A stretch of 5,542 nt of DNA from an uncultured Saprospiraceae bacterium (GTDB lineage Bacteria > Bacteroidota > Bacteroidia > Chitinophagales > Saprospiraceae): contig CAJQNM010000596.1 in NCBI GenBank assembly GCA_905479665.1, forward strand, positions 1 to 5,542. The letters run 5' to 3'. This document shows positions 1 to 5,542 of the stretch, in pieces. The notes under the pieces were generated by a model. It was not told where the DNA came from, searched no databases, and worked only from the letters and a program-made list of their open reading frames with translations. The position numbers and the translations under genes were made by a program. Each line of letters opens with the position of its first letter. The stretch's first letter is position 1.

Positions 1-844
1 TTTCTCCTTCTTGTAAACAAGTCGACGCTTCACTTACTCGGTCTATTTCCTCGATGATGTAATGTGCAAGATCAGTCTGCTCTTGCGTAAGCACATGGGT
101 GCGGTCTACCATTTCCTTCGAGACATCCCGATAAGTCTTCACTTGCGCATACTGAGCGTGGATCATAGCCAGGCCAGCTTCACTTGCCGCACGCCGATCG
201 TTATAGGCAGATTCAACCAAGGCATGAGATACTCCTGAATGCAGTAGGACGAACTCATAGTGGCCGAGATTTACCGAAATATAGACATGTTCGTTGCTTT
301 GACAGTCCAGTTTTAGGACATGATCCTGTTTTCCATGCAGCACCGCATATTGATCCATCAAGCCAACCAGGGCGCCCAAACGATGTTCGACGGCCTGACC
401 AAACTCTGCCATCTCAACCCGATCTAAATTCCAACCAAAGAGCTGGTCGAGCCCGAAGATTAACCCGCAGCATAGCGCAGCTGAAGATGAAAGTCCGGCA
501 CCCACCGGCAGATCTGCGATGATTACTCCTTCTACCGGAGCAACTTCAAGTTCATTTTCCTTAGCTATGGTGAAGACTGTCTGTACATAATCTGACCAAC
601 CTGGATTCTCCTCCGCATCGGCCTCATACCACTCCTCAAGATCTGCCGAATAAAACCTGGATGAGCCTGTAGATCGAGTCGAAAGAGCAAGGTAAATTGC
701 TTGGTCTATTGCCGCTGGCATGACATATCCCAGATGGTAATCGATGTGCTCACCAATCACATTTATCCTACCCGGCGCCTTAATAACAATTTGCGGATCG
801 GAAGAAAAAGTAGTCTGAAAATTTGATCTAGCTGCAGCTTCCAT
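1..844 (-). CDS. galK: Galactokinase, GHMP kinase family (3' end cut by window edge)
   Basis: Phosphorylates galactose with ATP to galactose 1-phosphate, the first step of the Leloir pathway in the cytoplasm. My own translation gives 281 uninterrupted codons. The galactokinase signature GRINVIGEHIDY lies at residues 25-36, holding the equivalents of the catalytic Arg (R26) and of the sugar contacts Glu, His and Asp (E32, H33, D35). The GHMP ATP-binding motif PVGAGLSSSAA is at 113-123. GLMDQ at 161-165 carries the likely catalytic Asp, D164. SAYNDRR at 212-218 matches the conserved segment around the substrate-contacting Tyr. Full-length family members have about 380-390 residues, so roughly 100 C-terminal residues lie beyond position 1. 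The ATG at 844-842 leaves 22 residues before the APGR motif, normal for the family; a second ATG at 848 is out of frame and soon hits a stop. It starts 8 bp after glpD and is probably translated from the same mRNA. A related sugar kinase, such as one acting on N-acetylgalactosamine, is less likely. Confidence 0.92.
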   Translation of the reverse strand, partial: MEAAARSNFQTTFSSDPQIVIKAPGRINVIGEHIDYHLGYVMPAAIDQAIYLALSTRSTGSSRFYSADLEEWYEADAEENPGWSDYVQTVFTIAKENELEVAPVEGVIIADLPVGAGLSSSAALCCGLIFGLDQLFGWNLDRVEMAEFGQAVEHRLGALVGLMDQYAVLHGKQDHVLKLDCQSNEHVYISVNLGHYEFVLLHSGVSHALVESAYNDRRAASEAGLAMIHAQYAQVKTYRDVSKEMVDRTHVLTQEQTDLAHYIIEEIDRVSEASTCLQEGE

Positions 845-852
845 CCATGCGT

Positions 853-2520
853 TTATGATTGAAAAGCGAGGCAATCATCGAGCATCTGCATGCTGTGCTC
901 CCTTTCCTTGTCTGTGGTCTCCGCATCCCAACCAAAGGTACTGGAAAGTGTTTCAACCACCAACGCATGATGTCGACGAGCGCTTTCCATATCAAAGTAG
1001 GTCCTACCACTTCGTCTATTCAAAAAATCTTGTGGTCGATAGACTGACTCATGCTGAATCGTGAAGTTCAGCTCGGCCAAAAGCAGTGCTTCGTCAATCG
1101 CTCTGCCCGAGACTATCCTTGCCTTATACTCTGCCAATATCAAATCAGCGTTTCTTCCATACATGGTCACCAGGTGCCAGGCATGATAAGGCGCTACTCC
1201 ATCCTTCTCTAAGGCACTTTCCAGGCGGGCGATGTGATCTAAAACTGCGCTGTATTTTGGATAGGGATTAAGTTGCAGTTTAAGTTGATCTGTCCGGCAT
1301 TTTCGCGTAAATTTTCCCTGATCTTTTTTTGCGAGCAAGTCCACAATCCGTTCGGCCATCTTACGGTAACCAGTCAGTTTGCCTCCAGCAATAGAAACGA
1401 GACCTGAAGCCGATTCGAATATTTCGTCGCGGCGCGAAAGCTCGGAAGGTGATTTTCCGTCCTCATGAATGAGTGGTCGTAAACCCGCCCAACTGGAGCA
1501 AATATCTGCCACACCCAAAGGATCGAGCTGGAAGTAATTATTTACTGCATTAAGGAGGTAATCGGCATCTTCTCGGGCACACAATACGCGCTGCAAATCC
1601 CCTTCATACGTTGTATCAGAAGTACCTACATACGTCACTTTGCCGCGCGGAATGGCAAAAATCATCCGGCCGTCGAATGCATCAAAGTAAACCGCATTCT
1701 GCAAGGGCAATTTCTCATGATCAAAGACAATATGCACCCCTTTGGTGAGGTGCAGCGATTTGCCCCCCGCAGATTTATCTTGAGTGCGGATTTGGTCTAC
1801 CCATGGGCCCCCAGCAGAAACCACGTGTCGTGCATGAAAGGTGACTTCGCGACCTGTGATCTGGTCCTGGCACGTGACGCCGATAACTTTTCCCGTATCG
1901 TAGATGAGATCAGTCATCTTACAATGATTCAAGGCAATAGCTCCATGCCTTACAGCCGCTTTAATCAACGCAATGGTGAGGCGCGCGTCATCCGTTCGGT
2001 ATTCGGAGTACTTCATGCCGCCCCCTCGGATGAGCTCCGGACGGAGCAGAGGCTCATCAGTAAGTACCTCTGCCGTACTAAGTCCTATTTTTCGCTCATC
2101 ACCTTTTACCCCTGCCAGGTAGTCGTATACAGAAATCGCGATAGATGCCGACCACTTACCAAAGCTCCCATTTTCGACAATGGGCAAGAGCATCTTTTCC
2201 GGATGGACCAAGTGCGGTGCTAGGCGGTGCACAATAGCTCGCTCTGTGCCAGTCTCACGGACTAGACCAATTTCAAATTGCTTCAAGTAGCGCAGACCAC
2301 CATGAATGAGTTTAGTCGACTTGCTACTGGTGCCTGATGCAAAGTCTCTCATATCGATCAGGACGGTTTTCATACCTCGTGAGCTCGCATCCAGGGCAAT
2401 TCCAGCCCCAGTTACTCCCCCACCGATCACAATAAGGTCAAGCTCCTGGGCACTCGCTATATCGAGATCTACCCCACGTGCTAAGCAATGAAAGGTTGGT
2501 TTGTCAGGCGTCGTCGGCAT
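853..2520 (-). CDS. glpD: Aerobic-type glycerol-3-phosphate dehydrogenase, FAD-dependent
   Basis: Oxidises sn-glycerol 3-phosphate to dihydroxyacetone phosphate and passes electrons through FAD to quinone; the family is peripheral on the cytoplasmic membrane. The 555-residue product matches the usual size of bacterial GlpD. Visible motifs are the FAD-binding glycine motif GGGVTGAG at 33-40, the family signature GTSSKSTKLIHGGLRYL at 63-79, YSEYRTDDARLT at 171-182, SAGGPWVD at 235-242, FAIPRGKVTYVGTSDT around 288-303, SSWAGLRPL at 342-350 and GGKLTGYR at 379-386. The C-terminal domain follows from about residue 405 and includes PQDFLNRRSGRTYFD at 496-510. I chose the ATG at 2520-2518; an in-frame TTG directly before it (2523-2521) would add one residue. 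The start lies inside the end of glpK, so the two are probably translationally coupled. There is no frameshift or missing motif. Confidence 0.96.
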   Translation of the reverse strand: MPTTPDKPTFHCLARGVDLDIASAQELDLIVIGGGVTGAGIALDASSRGMKTVLIDMRDFASGTSSKSTKLIHGGLRYLKQFEIGLVRETGTERAIVHRLAPHLVHPEKMLLPIVENGSFGKWSASIAISVYDYLAGVKGDERKIGLSTAEVLTDEPLLRPELIRGGGMKYSEYRTDDARLTIALIKAAVRHGAIALNHCKMTDLIYDTGKVIGVTCQDQITGREVTFHARHVVSAGGPWVDQIRTQDKSAGGKSLHLTKGVHIVFDHEKLPLQNAVYFDAFDGRMIFAIPRGKVTYVGTSDTTYEGDLQRVLCAREDADYLLNAVNNYFQLDPLGVADICSSWAGLRPLIHEDGKSPSELSRRDEIFESASGLVSIAGGKLTGYRKMAERIVDLLAKKDQGKFTRKCRTDQLKLQLNPYPKYSAVLDHIARLESALEKDGVAPYHAWHLVTMYGRNADLILAEYKARIVSGRAIDEALLLAELNFTIQHESVYRPQDFLNRRSGRTYFDMESARRHHALVVETLSSTFGWDAETTDKEREHSMQMLDDCLAFQS

Positions 2521-4000
2521 CAATCCAGTTCATGGTACGAAGAATTGCCTTTTGCCATTGGGCATTGAGCTTTTCCTGTTGCTCTCTATCCATTTTCGGG
2601 GCAAAGACCCGGTCTACTTTTCGATTGTTTCGGATGAGGTCAGCGTCCCATATACCAAGCGTAATTCCAGCCAAGTATGCGGCACCCAATGCGGTGGTTT
2701 CTATCACTTCAGGACGCTCTACTTCCGATTGCAACATATCTGCCTGAAACTGCATGAGGTAATTATTGGCGCATGCTCCTCCGTCGACTTTGAGAATACT
2801 TAATTCATGCCCAGCATCGGCAGTCATGGCATCGATCACATCTTTCGTCTGATACGCCAAGGAGTCAAGTGTAGCTTTGATCACCTGTGCATGATCGGCA
2901 CCCAGGGTAAGGCCAAAGATTGCTCCCCTGGCATACATATTCCAGTGCGGAGCACCCAAACCTGCAAATGCAGGTACAACAACCACATCATGATTGTCGC
3001 GAACTGACTCAGCTATCGCCTCGCTATCGCCCGAAGCTTCGATCATCTTCAGACCATCTCGCAGCCACTGCATTGCTGCTCCTGCGATAAATATGCTTCC
3101 TTCCAAACCATAGCAAACCTCACCTTTGGCGTTGCAACATAAGGTGGTGAGTAGCCCATTTGTCGACTGCACAAATTCATCTCCCACATTCATAAGGAGA
3201 AAGCATCCTGTACCGTAGGTGTTTTTCGCCATGCCTTTTTCAAAGCAAGCCTGCCCAAAGAGCGCCGATTGCTGATCGCCAGCTACCCCACAAATAGGAA
3301 TATCCGAGCCCCGATAGTGAAAGGTCCCAAAATTTGAAGCAGATGCCTGCACCTGAGGGAGCATTGATCTTGGTATGTCCAAAAGCGTCAGGATTCGATC
3401 ATCCCACTGTAAGTCACGAATATTGTAGAGGAGCGTACGTGAAGCATTGGTATAGTCCGTGACGTGTTCGGCTCCTTTCGTCATGTTCCAAATAAGCCAA
3501 GAGTCGATAGTACCAAAACACAGACGACCGGCTTGCGCATCATCGCGAGCTCCATCGACCTGATCAAGCATCCACTTCACCTTGGTGCCGGAAAAATATG
3601 CATCGACCACCAGTCCGGTATTTGCATAGATGTAGTCCGCCTCTCCTTCTTGCTTGATCCATTCGCAGATACCTGATGTGCGACGATCTTGCCACACGAT
3701 GGCATTGTGGATAGGCTTTCCGCTCTCTCGATCCCACACCACGGTGGTCTCCCGTTGATTGGTGATACCGATGCCCAAGACAGCACTTGGGTCTATATCA
3801 TGACTGTCGACAAGCTGATCCAATACCTCCATCTGTACCCGCCAGATTTCTTCTGCGTCATGTTCCACCCATCCTGCCTGCGGAAAATGCTGAGTAAATT
3901 CCTGTTGCTTGATACCCAGGATCTGTCCGGCTCGACTTACTAGGATGGCCCGGCAACTACTGGTACCCTGGTCCAATGCGATAATGTACTGATCAGTCAT
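2504..4000 (-). CDS. glpK: Glycerol kinase, FGGY family
   Basis: Phosphorylates glycerol with ATP to sn-glycerol 3-phosphate in the cytoplasm, the substrate of the GlpD encoded next. The product has 498 residues, close to the roughly 500 usual for the family. The N-terminal phosphate-binding segment LDQGTSS is at 9-15. The glycerol contacts are present: R83 and E84 in TNQRETT, W103 and Y135, at the same numbers as in the E. coli enzyme. The likely catalytic base is D242 in GVAGDQQSALFGQ (238-250). YGTGCFLLMN (262-271) and GGACANNYLMQFQAD (407-421) are the FGGY and ATP-site signatures. The GGTR-type loop used by E. coli GlpK to bind fructose 1,6-bisphosphate, just before the catalytic Asp, is absent. 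The ATG at 4000-3998 gives the standard N terminus; no strong Shine-Dalgarno sequence precedes it. First gene of the putative glpK-glpD-galK unit. Confidence 0.97.
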   Translation of the reverse strand: MTDQYIIALDQGTSSCRAILVSRAGQILGIKQQEFTQHFPQAGWVEHDAEEIWRVQMEVLDQLVDSHDIDPSAVLGIGITNQRETTVVWDRESGKPIHNAIVWQDRRTSGICEWIKQEGEADYIYANTGLVVDAYFSGTKVKWMLDQVDGARDDAQAGRLCFGTIDSWLIWNMTKGAEHVTDYTNASRTLLYNIRDLQWDDRILTLLDIPRSMLPQVQASASNFGTFHYRGSDIPICGVAGDQQSALFGQACFEKGMAKNTYGTGCFLLMNVGDEFVQSTNGLLTTLCCNAKGEVCYGLEGSIFIAGAAMQWLRDGLKMIEASGDSEAIAESVRDNHDVVVVPAFAGLGAPHWNMYARGAIFGLTLGADHAQVIKATLDSLAYQTKDVIDAMTADAGHELSILKVDGGACANNYLMQFQADMLQSEVERPEVIETTALGAAYLAGITLGIWDADLIRNNRKVDRVFAPKMDREQQEKLNAQWQKAILRTMNWIDADDA

Positions 4001-4145
4001 ATACTTGTATGATTAGAAGTAAGACGGGAAGTTGCAAAAATGTAAAGAGATCCCCTACCGTTTCTTTCGTCGAATTTTCAAATCCTCTAGGAGGTGCCAG
4101 TCGCCTACTGAGTTCTAATGCAAACTTGCCCCGATTTGAGAAATA
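4001..4145 (-). promoter_or_regulatory. Upstream region of glpK; possible promoter, not resolved
   Basis: This 145-bp non-coding gap is where a promoter for glpK-glpD-galK is expected. On the minus strand, TACATTTT at 4044-4037 differs at one base from the Bacteroidota -7 consensus TAnnTTTG, but no TTTG-type -33 element lies at the right distance. Short imperfect inverted repeats occur, for example CCTC-TAG-GAGG at 4084-4094, CAGT-CGCCT-ACTG at 4098-4110, TTCG-T-CGAA at 4066-4074 and ATAC-TT-GTAT at 4001-4010. Their 4-bp arms are too short to call operators or a terminator. No T-run follows any hairpin downstream of the gene at 4146-4568. Confidence 0.3.
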
Positions 4146-4568
4146 CTAAAATTCCTTGTTCATCACCATTGTCCTATTACCACGAATAGTAAACGATGTG
4201 TGGTTCCAACCTTTTCCATTCTGCTTGAGCAATTTGGCCTTGACTTTATGATCCGCATAGGTAAACTTCATGACCACTTTATTTTCACGTCTTTTGAAGG
4301 ATACCATATCGATGCAAGGCACATCGCCAACACCTGTATTGGTTTGAACCTGCCAATCTGAGTCTATTTTCCCTTCCGGCTTGGGCATTAGATTGTTGGT
4401 CACGAGACAGACGATCTGTTGGTTTTCTTGATGCTTATCCAATAATTCGACAAAATTTTCCTGGTTCAGAATGGCGCTAACGATATCGGAAATATCATCA
4501 TTGGCCTTCAAGTGAGGACTTGCAACCAAAAGGATCAAGGTCGTCTTGAGTAGAAGAATACTTTTCAT
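4146..4568 (-). CDS. Unidentified small exported protein
   Basis: I do not recognise this 140-residue protein. It begins with a typical signal peptide: a Lys at position 2, a hydrophobic stretch over about residues 4-16 (with one Lys at 8), and a likely signal peptidase I site after A22 (LKA followed by NDD). No lipobox Cys is present, so it is not an evident lipoprotein. The mature part of about 118 residues has only two cysteines, C54 and C85, which could form one disulfide. Charge is uneven: residues 23-87 have 12 acidic and 3 basic residues, while 88-140 have 13 basic and 3 acidic. No transmembrane segment follows the signal peptide. The C-terminal half, with alternating hydrophobic and charged residues (KVVMKFTYADHKVKAKLL), suggests beta strands. 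It is divergent from the S10 peptidase gene and upstream of glpK on the same strand; neither context assigns a function. The coherent signal peptide supports a real gene. Confidence 0.75.
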   Translation of the reverse strand: MKSILLLKTTLILLVASPHLKANDDISDIVSAILNQENFVELLDKHQENQQIVCLVTNNLMPKPEGKIDSDWQVQTNTGVGDVPCIDMVSFKRRENKVVMKFTYADHKVKAKLLKQNGKGWNHTSFTIRGNRTMVMNKEF

Positions 4569-4580
4569 AGCTGTAGCTAT
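4567..4580. promoter_or_regulatory. Inverted repeat at the start of the small exported protein gene
   Basis: ATAGCT-GT-AGCTAT is a perfect 6-bp inverted repeat with a 2-bp spacer, touching the ATG of the minus-strand gene (4568-4566). Two bases further on lies the 8-bp palindrome TTAATTAA (4582-4589). This could be an operator or a small hairpin affecting translation initiation, but short AT-rich palindromes also arise by chance and nothing else supports a function. Confidence 0.25.
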
Positions 4581-4674
4581 TTTAATTAAGGGACGGATAA
4601 CAGATGGGATAGTTTCGGAACCAAGGTATGGAAGAAAAGGATTTTACGATATTGAAAGCAGTTAAAGAATCCAT
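4569..4674. promoter_or_regulatory. Divergent intergenic region between exported protein and S10 peptidase genes
   Basis: This 106-bp spacer must hold the start signals for both divergent genes. On the plus strand, TAGTTTCG at 4610-4617 is one base off the Bacteroidota -7 consensus TAnnTTTG, 57 bp before the S10 start, but no -33 element is evident. On the minus strand the best similar string, TACCTTGG near 4621-4628, also lacks a partner. No Shine-Dalgarno sequence stronger than a short A-rich stretch precedes either start. Confidence 0.35.
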
Positions 4675-5542
4675 ATGAATAAGCTAGCTATTTTCAGTTT
4701 TGCCATCCTGCTGTCCTTTTCCGCGATCAGTCAATCTGATTCCGCTGAGGCAAAAAAAAATAATCCGATTCTTGCTGCAGAGGTCTCTACGACCAAGCAA
4801 TCCGTGCGAATCGACGGCAATGTCATTCCTCTCATCGCTAGAGCAGGCACCATGCAGCTCACCGACAATTATGCCAAACCAATCTGCAATTTTGGCTTTA
4901 CCAGCTACCATCATGAAAATGGCAAAGCAGACCGTCCGATTGTCTTTGCATTTAATGGAGGTCCTGGTTCATCATCATTTTGGTTGCACATGGGTGTCTT
5001 AGGCCCCAAGCGGATTGTGGTCAATGATCCGGAATCTACACCTGCAGCTCCTTACGAGGTAGTCAACAATGAATACTCACTGCTGGCCGTGGCAGATCTG
5101 GTCATGATTGATCCAGTGGGTACAGGCATCAGTACAGTGGTGGGAGAATCAAAATACACCGATTTTTGGGGGGTCGATCAGGACATCTCCAGCATTGCCA
5201 ATTTTATTACCAGCTATCTGATTGAGCACGATCGCATGAACTCACCCAAGTTTTTGCTGGGTGAGAGCTACGGTACTTTTCGCAACGCCGGACTTATGAA
5301 TTATCTACTCCAGCAAGGTGTCGCAATGAATGGCGTTATCATGGTTTCTGCAGTGTTTGATTTGCGCTCGCTGCTTTTTCCTCCCAATGACGACATGCCT
5401 TACATCGCGCATTTTCCAACCTATGCAGCAACTGCCTGGTACCACGATATGATCGAGGATAAACCTGCCGATGTATATGCATTTTTAGATGAGGTGCGGA
5501 CATTTACAGAAGAAGAATATGTCATGGCACTTTTTAAAGGAG
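4675..5542 (+). CDS. Exported serine carboxypeptidase, peptidase family S10 (3' end cut by window edge)
   Basis: Predicted exported serine peptidase that removes C-terminal amino acids; the actual substrate is unknown. The visible 289 codons begin with a signal peptide (hydrophobic core about residues 4-15) and a likely cleavage after AIS at residue 19, leaving Gln at the mature N terminus. NGGPGSSS at 94-101 is the S10 oxyanion-hole motif. DPVGTGIS at 146-153 matches the conserved DxPVGTGxS segment. LLGESYGT at 194-201 is the nucleophile elbow with catalytic Ser S198 preceded by Glu, as is usual for S10. The catalytic Asp and His normally lie about 200-270 residues further on and are outside the window, so activity cannot be fully judged. 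Bacterial relatives are near 480-520 residues, so about 200 are missing. The ATG at 4675-4677 gives the intact signal peptide. Other alpha/beta-hydrolases are unlikely, because the GGPGSSS and GESYG pair is characteristic of S10. Confidence 0.9.
   Translation, partial: MNKLAIFSFAILLSFSAISQSDSAEAKKNNPILAAEVSTTKQSVRIDGNVIPLIARAGTMQLTDNYAKPICNFGFTSYHHENGKADRPIVFAFNGGPGSSSFWLHMGVLGPKRIVVNDPESTPAAPYEVVNNEYSLLAVADLVMIDPVGTGISTVVGESKYTDFWGVDQDISSIANFITSYLIEHDRMNSPKFLLGESYGTFRNAGLMNYLLQQGVAMNGVIMVSAVFDLRSLLFPPNDDMPYIAHFPTYAATAWYHDMIEDKPADVYAFLDEVRTFTEEEYVMALFKG

Larger units (their letters stand above)
1..4000 (-). other. Putative glpK-glpD-galK transcription unit
   Basis: Three genes on the minus strand are packed with a 17-bp overlap (glpK/glpD) and an 8-bp gap (glpD/galK). 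No room exists for an internal terminator or promoter between them, apart from any inside coding sequence. The spacing supports one polycistronic mRNA that starts upstream of 4000 and continues beyond position 1. Whether the unidentified exported protein at 4146-4568 is also co-transcribed is open: it lies on the same strand but 145 bp upstream, with no clear terminator between. No glycerol facilitator gene (glpF) or regulator gene is visible. Confidence 0.75.

Noticed and set aside
184..522. Open frame of 112 codons on the plus strand
   Set aside because: It is antisense to galK, whose frame has all the expected kinase motifs; the plus-strand product is rich in Arg, His and Pro with no domain, as expected of a shadow frame.
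828..1010. Small minus-strand frame covering the ATG at 848, just before galK
   Set aside because: It reads out of frame through the end of glpD and stops 6 codons after that ATG; galK from the ATG at 844 explains the region.
1551..1560. Perfect Shine-Dalgarno-like string AAGGAGGTAA on the plus strand
   Set aside because: It is inside glpD on the antisense strand and no start codon with a supported gene follows.
1717..2223. Long open frame of 168 codons on the plus strand
   Set aside because: It lies wholly inside glpD on the opposite strand, has no recognisable motif and no start signal; it is a shadow of the well-supported GlpD frame.
4089..4094. AGGAGG string on the plus strand between glpK and the small exported gene
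   Set aside because: No plus-strand open frame starts at a suitable distance; it is part of a short chance palindrome CCTC-TAG-GAGG.
4066..4110. Short inverted repeats considered as a terminator for the gene at 4146-4568
   Set aside because: Arms are only 4 bp and no T-run follows on the minus strand.
4574..4694. Direct repeat TAGCTATTTT at 4574-4583 and 4685-4694
   Set aside because: A 10-bp match is expected several times by chance in a window of this size, and the second copy is within the S10 signal peptide coding sequence.

Overview
The window looks like chromosomal sequence from a bacterium, most likely in or near the Bacteroidota. None of the start codons has a clear Shine-Dalgarno sequence at normal spacing, although AGGAGG-like strings occur elsewhere. 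The secreted peptidase has a signal peptide that appears to be cut just before a glutamine, which is common in that phylum. This taxonomic call is inference; no rRNA or other marker gene is present.

Layout, left to right. Positions 1-4000 hold three minus-strand genes read in the order glpK, glpD, galK. Glycerol kinase (2504-4000) overlaps the start of glycerol-3-phosphate dehydrogenase (853-2520) by 17 bp. Galactokinase (1-844) starts 8 bp after the glpD stop and runs off the left edge, so about the last 100 residues are missing. A 145-bp gap (4001-4145) presumably carries the promoter of this unit. Next comes a small minus-strand gene for an unrecognised exported protein of 140 residues (4146-4568). 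A 106-bp divergent spacer (4569-4674) separates it from a plus-strand gene for an exported serine carboxypeptidase of family S10 (4675 to the right edge, partial).

How the genes work together. GlpK phosphorylates glycerol and GlpD oxidises the glycerol 3-phosphate to dihydroxyacetone phosphate, passing electrons to the quinone pool. GalK makes galactose 1-phosphate. A transcription unit that handles both glycerol and galactose suggests use of a compound that releases both, such as galactosylglycerol (floridoside) or the head groups of galactolipids. No hydrolase or transporter lies in the window, so this is a hypothesis only. The two right-hand genes encode exported proteins and have no visible link to the sugar genes.

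No tRNA, rRNA, CRISPR array, insertion sequence, convincing intrinsic terminator or riboswitch was seen. The window is mostly ordinary metabolism; the gene pairing and the unidentified exported protein are the points worth following.
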